Shown: positions 1 through 8,962, counted from the first letter of the stretch. The stretch: 8,962 nt of DNA from RYN-431 sp036388295 (GCA_036388295.1 DASVSC010000261.1:1-8962); one strand, 5' to 3'. Numbers and translations are program-made. The notes: generated by a model from the letters alone, not told the origin.

Positions 1-73
1 TTGAGAGTGGGAAGCGGGAAGTTAAGAAATGCTGTTAAGAGCCGTTCTTCAACTTCCCGCTTCCCACTCTCAA
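1..73. repeat. Perfect 23-bp inverted repeat (long hairpin)
   Basis: Bases 1-23 are the exact reverse complement of bases 51-73, with a 27-nt loop. Five more pairs (24-28 with 45-49) can extend the stem if C50 is bulged. The arms are built from an AACTTCCC/ACTCTC sequence. The element begins at the window edge and may extend further left. It lies just beyond the stop codon of the leftward kinase-like gene, so a terminator role is possible. It has no U-tract, so it looks more like a dispersed palindromic repeat than a classical intrinsic terminator. Confidence 0.85.
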
Positions 74-84
74 CTTCCCACTCT
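50..84. repeat. Tandem CAACTTCCC...ACTCT repeat
   Basis: The unit CAACTTCCCACTCT at 71-84 is preceded by a copy at 50-70 in which GCTTCCC is inserted after CAACTTCCC. The first copy forms the right arm of the upstream inverted repeat. The 12-mer CAACTTCCCACT occurs again at 989-1000, in the spacer before cysC, which suggests a dispersed family. Confidence 0.7.
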
Positions 85-88
85 CTTC

Positions 89-913
89 CTATTTCGACCC
101 TTCCGGCATCAATCGTCCTGTCGCGCGCAAGTGCGCGAACAGTCGCCGGCGGATGATGAAGTATGGGCGCGTGAGCCTGCGATGCAACCGGATCGGCCAC
201 ATCGGCGTCGAAACCGCCTGGATTTCCTCAGGCGTCATCAGGTCGGGCCGCAGGCGCGACTTGTGCTTGCGCACGTGGTAGCGGTCGGTGCGGGTGAACA
301 GCCGCAGCAGCGGGCCGGCGGGCCAGAGGCCGAACAGGTCTTTGACGTCGAAGCTGATCTGGAAGTCGATCAGGTACGGCCGCCCGTCGTGACCGAGCAG
401 AATGTTCTCAGGCTTATTCGTGTCGACGATCGCAATGCCGCGGGCCGCCATGGTGGTGATCAGGTCGTTCAGTTCGGCAAAAAAGCCGTCCGGCACGCTG
501 ACCCCTTTTTTGAGCGGCTGGCCGGCCACGTACGCGTGCACCAGGCCGGTGCGACCGACCCGGCCGATCACCGCCGGCACGTTCGGCAGGTCCGCTAGGC
601 GATGATAGAACCGCAATTCCCGTTCGGAAATCAGCCGGCCCAGCCATCGCATCGGGAGGCCGAGGAACGGCTCGGTGCGCGACATTTTCAGCACGACCCG
701 GTCGCCGGTGGCGACGTCGGTATAGAAGCCCGTGGCGGCGAAGAAATCGTGCTTGATGAACTCGGTCGCCCGAAAGCGGCGGTCGGCGACGGTCACTTCG
801 TCCGGCAACGCCGCCCGGCCGAGTGCGTGCATAAAGTACCACGCCCGGCGGCCGGGCGATGAAGCGAGGCGGCCCGTGGCGTCACACTGCACAGGCGGAG
901 TATAGAACGCCAT
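89..913 (-). CDS. Kinase-fold protein, LPS-kinase (WaaP/KdkA)/RIO-like
   Basis: This 274-aa protein has the minimal motifs of the protein-kinase-like fold. The candidate ATP-anchoring lysine is K76 in VVLKMSR. The candidate helix-C glutamate is E97 or E99 in ISEREL. The catalytic segment is D164-TNKPE-N170, and the metal-binding D183 lies in LIDFQ. The usual HRD histidine and arginine are absent and DFG reads DFQ, which is typical of lipopolysaccharide-kinase or RIO-type atypical kinases rather than Ser/Thr kinases. A glycine-rich loop is not obvious. The C-terminal 70 residues are strongly basic, which could suit binding to membrane or nucleic acid. There is no signal peptide or membrane segment. 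The ATG at 913 has a close AAGGG with only a 3-nt spacer, so the start is not certain. The gene is divergent from cysC and the substrate cannot be told from sequence. Confidence 0.75.
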   Translation of the reverse strand: MAFYTPPVQCDATGRLASSPGRRAWYFMHALGRAALPDEVTVADRRFRATEFIKHDFFAATGFYTDVATGDRVVLKMSRTEPFLGLPMRWLGRLISERELRFYHRLADLPNVPAVIGRVGRTGLVHAYVAGQPLKKGVSVPDGFFAELNDLITTMAARGIAIVDTNKPENILLGHDGRPYLIDFQISFDVKDLFGLWPAGPLLRLFTRTDRYHVRKHKSRLRPDLMTPEEIQAVSTPMWPIRLHRRLTRPYFIIRRRLFAHLRATGRLMPEGSK

Positions 914-1034
914 TCGCCCTTGAACACCGATCTATTCCGGACGTCCCGGCCGGCGCGGCTTTCGTCCGGGTTTGCTCCTTCCCAAGGTCAACTTCCCACT
1001 CGCCTTTCTTCCCGCTATGCTCGCGCGAACGACT
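914..1034. other. Divergent intergenic region, kinase-like gene / cysC
   Basis: About 120 bp separate the two divergent starts, so promoters for both directions are expected here. I see no convincing paired -35/-10 boxes on either strand. The segment contains the 8-bp palindrome GGACGTCC and, at 989-1000, a copy of the CAACTTCCCACT motif found in the repeats at 50-84. An in-frame TTG at 972 could extend cysC leftward, but that extension would translate the repeat motif. Confidence 0.4.
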
Positions 1035-1709
1035 ATGGCTACTCTCACGAACAAAGACACGAACATCACCTGGCACGAAGGTTCCGTCACCCGCGAGGAG
1101 CGTCAAAAGCTGCTCGGCCAGAAGGGCGTTACGCTGTGGATGACCGGCCTGAGCGCGGCGGGCAAATCCACCATCGCCGTCATTCTGGAACAGATGCTGC
1201 TCCACCAGGGCAAAACGGCCTACCGCCTCGACGGCGACAACGTCCGCTTCGGCCTGAACAAGGGCCCGAAAGACCTGATTGACAAAGCCGCTTACGCCGA
1301 GCCGGCCGCGAAGCGGTTCGGGCTGGGCTTTAGCGCCGAAGACCGGACCGAAAACATCCGCCGCATCGGCGAAGTGGCCAAGCTATTCGCCGACGCCGGC
1401 GTCATCGCCATCACCAGTTTCATCAGCCCGTACCGCCGCGACCGCGACGCCGTGCGGGCCGTCAACGGGCCCGGCGAGTTCGTCGAGGTCTACATCAAAG
1501 TCAGCCTGGAAACCGCCGAACTGCGCGACCCGAAGGGCCTGTACAAGAAGGCCCGCGCCGGCGAGCTCAAAGGCTTCACCGGCATCGACGACCCGTACGA
1601 AGCGCCCGAAAACGCCGAACTGGTCATCGACACCGAGTCGGCCAACCCCGAACAGGCGGCCCGGCAGATCCTGGCTTATCTGACCGACAAAGGCTACCTC
1701 GCCGCTTAA
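1035..1709 (+). CDS. cysC: Adenylylsulfate (APS) kinase
   Basis: APS kinase phosphorylates adenosine 5'-phosphosulfate at the 3' position with ATP to give PAPS, a cytoplasmic step of sulfate assimilation. The 224-aa product has a P-loop GLSAAGKS (38-45), LDGDN (65-69), the active-site FISPYRRDR (129-137) and the family block RDPKGLYKKARAGELKGFTG (164-183). The ATG at 1035 is chosen because MATLTNKDTNITWH then matches the TNITWH start of fungal and other APS kinases. Longer starts (TTG 972, ATG 1017) add residues encoded by a repeat motif. No clear Shine-Dalgarno precedes it. About 20 residues (77-96) sit between FGLNK and LGFS, where E. coli CysC and yeast Met14 have one or two, so this is an insertion close to the APS-binding region. 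It is followed 10 nt later by the lipoprotein gene. No sulfurylase gene is in the window. Confidence 0.95.
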   Translation: MATLTNKDTNITWHEGSVTREERQKLLGQKGVTLWMTGLSAAGKSTIAVILEQMLLHQGKTAYRLDGDNVRFGLNKGPKDLIDKAAYAEPAAKRFGLGFSAEDRTENIRRIGEVAKLFADAGVIAITSFISPYRRDRDAVRAVNGPGEFVEVYIKVSLETAELRDPKGLYKKARAGELKGFTGIDDPYEAPENAELVIDTESANPEQAARQILAYLTDKGYLAA

Positions 1710-1713
1710 AGGA
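1710..1713 (+). promoter_or_regulatory. Ribosome binding site AGGA deciding the lipoprotein start
   Basis: AGGA lies 6 nt before the ATG at 1720 but directly abuts the ATG at 1714. The spacing therefore favours initiation at 1720, two codons into the longest open frame. Confidence 0.5.
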
Positions 1714-1719
1714 ATGCTG

Positions 1720-2088
1720 ATGTTCAACGGGCGACGCACCATTGGTTTTATCGCGCTCCTGCTCACCGGCTGCGGCGGCGGGGCGGCTTCGTTCATTGCC
1801 GAGTCGCCCGAAAACTGGAGCCAGTACGCCGACCGCGACGTCACCCTGCGCGGCAGCGCCGGCAACAGCGGGCAAGGCCCGCTCGTCCGCTTCGACGACG
1901 GCGGGTACATCGGCCTGCGCACCCGTGCGCCCTGGAGCCCGGCGGAAATCGGCAAGCCGATCGAAGTGGCCGGCCGCGTGGTCAGCGGGAAGGGCTTCCG
2001 GGCCGAGCCGTACGTGCTGGAGATGAAGTCCGCCCGGCTGCTCGCGCCCGAGGAAGTGCCGGAGCGATCCCGCAAGGTCGCGCGGTGA
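1720..2088 (+). CDS. Small putative lipoprotein, possible OB-fold
   Basis: The 122-aa product starts with two arginines and a hydrophobic stretch, IGFIALLLTGC, ending in a lipobox (LTGC, Cys at residue 18). It is therefore predicted to be exported, lipid-modified and anchored at a membrane. The mature part, DVTLRG...GPLVRFDDGGYIGLRTR...GKPIEVAGRVV...YVLEMKSARLL, alternates short strands in a way that recalls small OB-fold, nucleic-acid- or ligand-binding domains; that is an inference from pattern only. I do not recognise a named family. The gene sits between cysC (10-nt gap) and the PHP gene (4-nt GTGA overlap), so it is probably co-transcribed and translationally coupled to the latter. An alternative ATG at 1714 would add two residues. 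Confidence 0.8.
   Translation: MFNGRRTIGFIALLLTGCGGGAASFIAESPENWSQYADRDVTLRGSAGNSGQGPLVRFDDGGYIGLRTRAPWSPAEIGKPIEVAGRVVSGKGFRAEPYVLEMKSARLLAPEEVPERSRKVAR
2074..2078 (+). promoter_or_regulatory. Ribosome binding site AAGGT for the GTG start at 2085
   Basis: AAGGT lies 6 nt before the GTG at 2085 and inside the end of the lipoprotein gene. It supports the GTG start and the 4-nt overlap. Confidence 0.45.
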
Positions 2089-2981
2089 CACGCCCGCTTC
2101 GATCGGCGCATCCATCGGCGGGCGGTTTCGTTGACCTTCACTGCCATTCGACCGCCAGCGACGGCACGCTCGCCCCAGCCGCCGTCGTCGACTTGGCTAA
2201 ACAGCAGGGCCTGACCGCGTTGGCCCTGACAGACCACGACACCGTGGCCGGCGTGCCTGAGGCGGCAAAGCGGGCCGCAGACATCGGCCTCGATTTTCTT
2301 CCCGGCATCGAAATCAGCGCCAGCTTCCCGCACCCCGGCACGCTCCATCTGCTCGGCTATGGCATCGACCCGCTCAGCCCGGCCTTGGCGGCGTTGTCGA
2401 CGGAACTGATCGGCGGGCGCGACGCGCGGAACCCGAAAATCATCAGCCGCCTGCAGGAACTGGGCCTGAAGATCACGATGGAAGAAGTCGAAGCCGCGGC
2501 CGGCGGCGGCGTGATCGGCCGGCCGCACATCGCCGGCGTGCTGCTGAAAAAAGGGTACGTCACCAGCATCAAGCAGGCCTTCAACGTCTACCTCGCCCCC
2601 GGCGGCAGCGCGTTCTTCGACAAGGAACGCCTCGACCCCGCCGACGCCATCCGCCGCATCCGCGACAGCGGCGGCGTGACGGTTCTGGCCCACCCCAGCC
2701 AGCTGCGGACGGAAAACGCCGCCGAGCTGGACCGCGTCGTTAAAAGCCTGGTAGATCAAGGCTTGAGCGGCATTGAAACCCTGCACAGCGACCACACCGA
2801 CGCTCAAATCGCCGGCTACGAAGCCCTCGCCAAAAAGTACGACCTGCTACAGACCGGCGGCAGCGACTTTCACGGCGGCACGAAGCCTACAATCACCCTC
2901 GGCAAAGCCGGCAAGCGCCGGGTGCCAAGAGAACTGTTCGACCGATTAATAGCCGAATTAGCCGCAGATGGACGCAGATGA
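2085..2981 (+). CDS. PHP-domain phosphoesterase (RNase AM/TrpH/YciV-like)
   Basis: This 298-aa metal-dependent phosphoesterase of the PHP family shows all the usual metal-ligand motifs: DLHCHSTASDG (H19, H21, D26), LTDHD (D50, H51), GIEIS (E76), LHLLGY (H88), GRPHIA (H148), LAHPSQ (H203) and GSDFHG (D261, H263). The order and total length match the RNase AM/TrpH/YciV group. Characterised members act as 5'-3' exonucleases on short RNA or hydrolyse 3',5'-nucleotide bisphosphates such as PAP. PAP is the by-product of PAPS reduction, so its position between cysC and cysH fits a housekeeping role in sulfate assimilation, but the substrate is inferred. The start is GTG, overlapping the lipoprotein stop. 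The last eight residues (ELAADGRR) and the stop codon are encoded by the left arm of a hairpin repeat, which suggests that the original C-terminus was altered by the repeat's insertion. Confidence 0.93.
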   Translation: MTRPLRSAHPSAGGFVDLHCHSTASDGTLAPAAVVDLAKQQGLTALALTDHDTVAGVPEAAKRAADIGLDFLPGIEISASFPHPGTLHLLGYGIDPLSPALAALSTELIGGRDARNPKIISRLQELGLKITMEEVEAAAGGGVIGRPHIAGVLLKKGYVTSIKQAFNVYLAPGGSAFFDKERLDPADAIRRIRDSGGVTVLAHPSQLRTENAAELDRVVKSLVDQGLSGIETLHSDHTDAQIAGYEALAKKYDLLQTGGSDFHGGTKPTITLGKAGKRRVPRELFDRLIAELAADGRR

Positions 2982-3043
2982 ACGCTGATCAGAAAACGGC
3001 ATTTTTGTCTTATCCGCGTTCATCTGCGTCCATCTGCGGCTAA
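2958..3043. repeat. 86-nt hairpin repeat with 32-bp arms
   Basis: The left arm, 2958-2989, and the right arm, 3012-3043, are reverse complements at 31 of 32 positions; the mismatch is T2986 against C3015. The loop is 22 nt. Each arm also contains the internal near-direct repeat CGCAGATGGACGCAGATGAACGC. The element contains the PHP stop codon (2979-2981), fills almost the entire gap to cysH, and ends 10 nt before the cysH ATG. As RNA it would form a very stable stem between two genes that otherwise look co-transcribed. It could terminate, attenuate or protect mRNA ends. Confidence 0.9.
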
Positions 3044-3053
3044 GAAGAAACTT

Positions 3054-3785
3054 ATGACAGCGACCAAGCTTGATCTCATAGAAACCAACGCCAAGCTGGA
3101 CGCCCTCACGCCACCGCAGATCGTGGCGTGGGCCGCCGAGACTTTCGGCGAACGGCTGATCATGACCAGCAGCTTTGGCGCCGAGAGCGCCCTCCTGATC
3201 CACATGGCCGCCAGCGTCATGCCACGTATCAAGATCGTCATGGTCGACACCGGCTACCTGTTCCCCGAAACACACACGTTCATGGCCGATTTGCGGAAGC
3301 GGTTCGACTTGAACATCTGGACTTACCGCACGCAGAACGACCCGATCCGCTACCTGCAGGACGCTGACGAGGAAGACCCCAGTTGGCGGAAAAGCGTCGA
3401 GCAATGCTGTGGCGTGAACAAGAACGAGCCGTTCGATCGGGCCATGAAGGAACTCGCCCCGGCCGCCTGGCTGCGCGGCATCCGCCGCGACCAGGCCGAG
3501 ACGCGGCAGAGCCGGCAGGTCGTCGAATGGAGCAAGCGGAACGACTGCTACGCCATCAGCCCGCTGCTGCCATGGAACGGCCGGGACATCGGCCTGTACA
3601 TGAAGCAGCACGACCTGCCGTACCACCCGCTGGTGAGCCAAGGCTATTTGTCGATCGGCTGCAACCCGCTCAGCTGCACGCGGCCCGTCCAGATCGGCGA
3701 AGACCCACGGGCCGGCCGGTGGAGCGGGCAGACGAAAACCGAATGCGGCTTGCACGTCGACCACACGGTGGAGCCCACCACATAA
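3054..3785 (+). CDS. cysH: APS/PAPS reductase with FeS-cluster cysteines
   Basis: The 243-aa protein reduces APS or PAPS to sulfite in the cytoplasm, using thioredoxin or a similar donor. It has the PP-loop-like SSFGAES (39-45), VDTGYLFPET (64-73), RGIRRDQAETR (141-151) and the C-terminal catalytic ECGLH (C231). A CC pair (118-119) and two further cysteines (203, 208) mark it as the [4Fe-4S] type usually associated with APS reductase activity. The second pair is C203-NPLS-C208, four residues apart, where the familiar form is CxxC in SIGCxPCTR. The reading is unambiguous in the DNA, with no frameshift around it. The start is ATG 3054, about 10 nt after the right arm of the hairpin repeat, with only an A/G-rich GAAGAAA as a possible weak ribosome site. 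Together with cysC it represents sulfate assimilation. Confidence 0.95.
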   Translation: MTATKLDLIETNAKLDALTPPQIVAWAAETFGERLIMTSSFGAESALLIHMAASVMPRIKIVMVDTGYLFPETHTFMADLRKRFDLNIWTYRTQNDPIRYLQDADEEDPSWRKSVEQCCGVNKNEPFDRAMKELAPAAWLRGIRRDQAETRQSRQVVEWSKRNDCYAISPLLPWNGRDIGLYMKQHDLPYHPLVSQGYLSIGCNPLSCTRPVQIGEDPRAGRWSGQTKTECGLHVDHTVEPTT

Positions 3786-3790
3786 AGGCA

Positions 3791-3830
3791 CCTCTGGTTT
3801 CCTCTCCCGGTATGGCCGGGAGAGGGAACT
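3791..3830. repeat. GC-rich hairpin repeat after cysH (copy 1)
   Basis: CCTCTCCCGG (3801-3810) pairs perfectly with CCGGGAGAGG (3816-3825) around a 5-nt loop. Five more pairs, two of them G-U, extend the stem to 3796-3830. It starts 5 nt after the cysH stop and is well placed to define the mRNA 3' end, but no U-tract follows on either strand. The 22 bases 3791-3812 reappear with one change, inverted, at 8499-8520. Confidence 0.8.
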
Positions 3831-3848
3831 CCGACCGAACTGTTCGCC

Positions 3849-3877
3849 TTGACTGACTTCTGAACAGCCCGGATAAT
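3849..3877 (+). promoter_or_regulatory. Sigma70-type promoter candidate
   Basis: TTGACT (3849-3854) and GATAAT (3872-3877) are separated by exactly 17 nt. Each hexamer differs from the E. coli consensus at one base. Transcription would start near 3884-3886, only a few bases before the ATG at 3889, so the first ORF would be nearly leaderless. This agrees with its lack of a Shine-Dalgarno. It is the best promoter match in the window and could drive the small ORF plus secA. Confidence 0.6.
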
Positions 3878-3888
3878 CACGCGTTGCG

Positions 3889-4185
3889 ATGTTAACCGGC
3901 CGATTGCTTTTACTGCTCGTGGTGATGACGGCGACCCTGGCCACACGCCAGCCGGCCGCGTTGCGCCCCGTTGAAGCGGCGGCATTGCCGACGGAGCGGA
4001 CGACGTGGGTCCAGCGCCTCGGCGCGGGCGTCACGCGGAGCTTCAGCCGAATCGGTTTGATGCAGCGGGTCGCGCTGCGCGTGTCGACGCCGCGGGTCAG
4101 CCTCGCCACCGGCCACACCACCCGGCCGGCTTCGGTCGATCTGCCCGACCCGCTCCGCACCTGCCTGCCGCCGCCGACGGCGTAG
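3889..4185 (+). CDS. Hypothetical small secreted protein upstream of secA
   Basis: This 98-aa ORF is not recognised as a known family. It begins MLTGRLLLLLVVMTATLATR, a short positive N-region and a hydrophobic core typical of a Sec signal peptide. Cleavage might occur near residues 19-31, where alanines are frequent. The rest is rich in Arg, Ser and Thr and ends LPPPTA, a triple proline (94-96) two residues from the end. The third codon positions are GC-rich as in neighbouring genes. It is preceded by a good promoter and followed, 147 nt later, by secA. Size, signal peptide and place recall proteobacterial SecM, but there is no match to the E. coli arrest motif. It could also be a chance ORF, and its coding status is not secure. 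Confidence 0.5.
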   Translation: MLTGRLLLLLVVMTATLATRQPAALRPVEAAALPTERTTWVQRLGAGVTRSFSRIGLMQRVALRVSTPRVSLATGHTTRPASVDLPDPLRTCLPPPTA

Positions 4186-4332
4186 CGCCCGGTCGCGGTC
4201 CAGTCGCCGTATTTAGGAACCCGGCGGGCGAGCCCTACGGCCAACCAAAGCGTCCCTTTCAAAATCAATCGATTCTCGCCGTGTCGCGCCGTCACTGCCG
4301 CGCCGGCCGCCTTACCCAACGAGTAACACACC
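4186..4332. other. secA leader region
   Basis: These 147 nt lie between the small ORF and secA. There is no clear Shine-Dalgarno before the ATG at 4333; the closest bases are AACGAGTAACACACC. I see only short GC-rich complementarities and no convincing intrinsic terminator. This is compatible with co-transcription of the small ORF and secA. Confidence 0.4.
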
Positions 4333-8274
<3,942 letters not shown>

Positions 8275-8276
8275 AT

Positions 8277-8340
8277 CGCAGGCGGCAGGCAACTGACGGC
8301 TGGAGGTGCGGCTGGCAGCGAGCCGCACGCCGCAGGCGGC
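8277..8340. repeat. Direct repeat CGCAGGCGGC flanking a small hairpin
   Basis: CGCAGGCGGC occurs at 8277-8286 and 8331-8340. Between them GTGCGGCT (8306-8313) pairs with AGCCGCAC (8321-8328) around a 7-nt loop. The element begins 2 nt after the secA stop. There is no U-tract, and it could be part of a dispersed intergenic repeat. Confidence 0.6.
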
Positions 8341-8348
8341 GTTGTTTT

Positions 8349-8396
8349 CCCTCTCCCGTGTACTCACGGGAGAGGGTCAGGGTGAGGGGCGAGCGT
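8349..8396. repeat. GC-rich hairpin repeat downstream of secA (copy 2)
   Basis: CCCTCTCCCGTG (8349-8360) pairs perfectly with CACGGGAGAGGG (8365-8376) around a 4-nt loop. It is followed by a tail, AGGGTGAGGGGCGAGCGT (8379-8396), that returns inverted with one change at 8472-8489. It is the same family as the hairpins after cysH and at 8472-8520. A role in 3'-end formation or protection of the secA mRNA is plausible. Confidence 0.8.
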
Positions 8397-8418
8397 AAAA
8401 AACGACGATAAGCACAAA

Positions 8419-8461
8419 CGGCTCGCGGGTTATTCACTTCGGCGGGCCGCTTCATTTATTC
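8419..8461 (+). terminator. Possible intrinsic terminator for secA
   Basis: CGGCTCGC (8419-8426) pairs with GCGGGCCG (8442-8449), with one G-U pair and a 15-nt loop, and is followed by the T-rich tail CTTCATTTATTC. The loop is long and the tail interrupted, so this is only a moderate candidate. It lies between the two inverted GC-rich repeats, in the convergent space between secA and the minus-strand gene. Confidence 0.35.
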
Positions 8462-8471
8462 AATCAATTCG

Positions 8472-8520
8472 ACGCTCGCCCCTAACCCTCACCCGGCGTA
8501 CCGGGAGAGGGAACCAGAGG
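8472..8520. repeat. GC-rich hairpin repeat after the minus-strand gene (copy 3)
   Basis: CCCTCACCCGG (8486-8496) pairs with CCGGGAGAGGG (8501-8511) around CGTA with one A-A mismatch. On the minus strand, 8520-8499 repeats the cysH-downstream sequence 3791-3812 with one difference. It begins 6 nt after the stop of the minus-strand gene. It is inverted relative to copy 2, so the pair could also form one large stem across 8379-8489. Confidence 0.8.
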
Positions 8521-8526
8521 ATCCGA

Positions 8527-8962
8527 CTACTCGTGCCGCACAGTGGTTGGTGGAGTACCGACGTCGCCGAGCATCGCAGTCGGCTGCGTGCTGGCCAGCG
8601 ACGGGGTCGGCCACGTCGTTAACGTCCGGCCGTTCACGGTCAACACGGTGCGCGTCGTCGGCCCGACGAATAGCACCGGTGAGAGGCATTTGACCGGCAT
8701 CGGCGCAGGCCGAAAGAAGTAGCGTTGCGTCATGGCCGCCGTTGCTGCCAATCCCGCCGTCAGCAGCACGAGCCCTCGCCAGGCCACGCCGCGCCGGCCA
8801 GGCGAAGCGTACGACAACGGCAGGACCGTGGTCGCCTCTTGCGGTAACAGCACGCACGGCGGCCGGCCCGTTCGGGAAGCCAGCTCCTGCAGCACCGCTG
8901 GCGTCGCATGTTGAAGATCAATGACTTGGCAGGCGCAATGGTCGCACGCATGGGACCGCGCC
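8527..8962 (-). CDS. Partial CxxC-motif membrane protein (5' end beyond window)
   Basis: The frame is open from the right window edge to a TAG at 8527-8529, giving at least 144 residues; the N-terminus is missing. Numbering from the edge, residues 6-36 read C-D-H-C-x3-V-I-D-L...T-x-A...L-x6-GR-x2-CV. This resembles the N-terminal cysteine module of many bacterial proteins with the pattern CxxC...V[YH][ND][LI]S...T.AEAEAL...GR.CVR, usually followed by a membrane anchor. Here a hydrophobic segment (GLVLLTAGLAATAAM, 63-77) follows a basic stretch, so the C-terminal 67 residues probably lie outside the cytoplasm. That tail is Thr/Pro-rich with no domain I recognise. The GTG at 8895 could look like a start but would cut the cysteine module. 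The function is unknown and the gene converges on secA. Confidence 0.65.
   Translation of the reverse strand, partial: ARSHACDHCACQVIDLQHATPAVLQELASRTGRPPCVLLPQEATTVLPLSYASPGRRGVAWRGLVLLTAGLAATAAMTQRYFFRPAPMPVKCLSPVLFVGPTTRTVLTVNGRTLTTWPTPSLASTQPTAMLGDVGTPPTTVRHE

Noticed and set aside
29..598. 189-codon plus-strand frame at the left end
   Set aside because: Antisense to the kinase-like gene, starts inside the inverted repeat, and has no recognisable domain.
972..1034. Upstream TTG start for cysC adding 21 residues
   Set aside because: The extension would translate a dispersed repeat motif, has no Shine-Dalgarno support, and lies before the family-typical N-terminus MATLTN...TNITWH.
1383..2807. 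474-codon minus-strand frame across cysC, the lipoprotein and the PHP gene
   Set aside because: Antisense to three well-supported genes and without domain motifs; GC-bias artefact.
3796..3830. Hairpin after cysH as a classical intrinsic terminator
   Set aside because: No U-tract follows the stem on either strand, and near-identical copies exist elsewhere, so it is listed as a repeat with a possible 3'-end role.
8349..8520. GC-rich palindromic copies as a CRISPR array
   Set aside because: Only two copies here, in opposite orientation, with no regular spacers and no cas genes.
8489..8857. Alternative minus-strand frame at the right end
   Set aside because: It overlaps the frame that carries the CxxC module, the membrane segment and continuity to the window edge, and shows none of these itself.

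Overview
The window is GC-rich bacterial chromosome, most likely from a planctomycete-like lineage. The main clue is a very long SecA (1313 aa, against about 900 in E. coli) with insertions in several domains. Secondary clues are weak or absent Shine-Dalgarno sites at several starts and many hairpin-forming intergenic repeats. The phylum is an inference; no rRNA or other marker gene is present.

Layout. Positions 1-84 hold a perfect long inverted repeat and a tandem repeat. A small kinase-fold protein (LPS-kinase/RIO-like) runs leftward at 89-913. A divergent spacer of about 120 bp follows. Rightward genes are then cysC (APS kinase), a small lipoprotein, a PHP-domain phosphoesterase and cysH (APS/PAPS reductase), at 1035-3785. 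The first three are tightly packed, with a 10-nt gap and then a 4-nt overlap. The PHP-to-cysH gap is filled by an 86-nt hairpin repeat that also encodes the end of the PHP protein. CysC and CysH are two steps of assimilatory sulfate reduction (APS to PAPS, and APS/PAPS to sulfite). The PHP enzyme resembles the RNase AM/TrpH family, some members of which hydrolyse 3',5'-nucleotide bisphosphates. It could therefore handle the PAP produced when PAPS is reduced, but this is inference.

After cysH come a hairpin repeat, a near-consensus sigma70-type promoter (3849-3877), a 98-codon ORF with a signal peptide, and secA (4333-8274). A short secreted ORF just upstream of secA with a PPP near its C-terminus recalls the proteobacterial secM-secA arrangement, and is the most speculative candidate for a new regulatory system. 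SecA itself appears to carry about five tandem copies of a helical-wing module.

Downstream of secA, 8275-8526 is non-coding and full of inverted repeats. It separates secA from a convergent gene on the minus strand that is cut by the window edge: a CxxC-type membrane protein. Two GC-rich repeat copies, one about 5 nt after the cysH stop and one about 6 nt after the stop of that convergent gene, are almost identical. No tRNA, rRNA, CRISPR array or transposase was seen.
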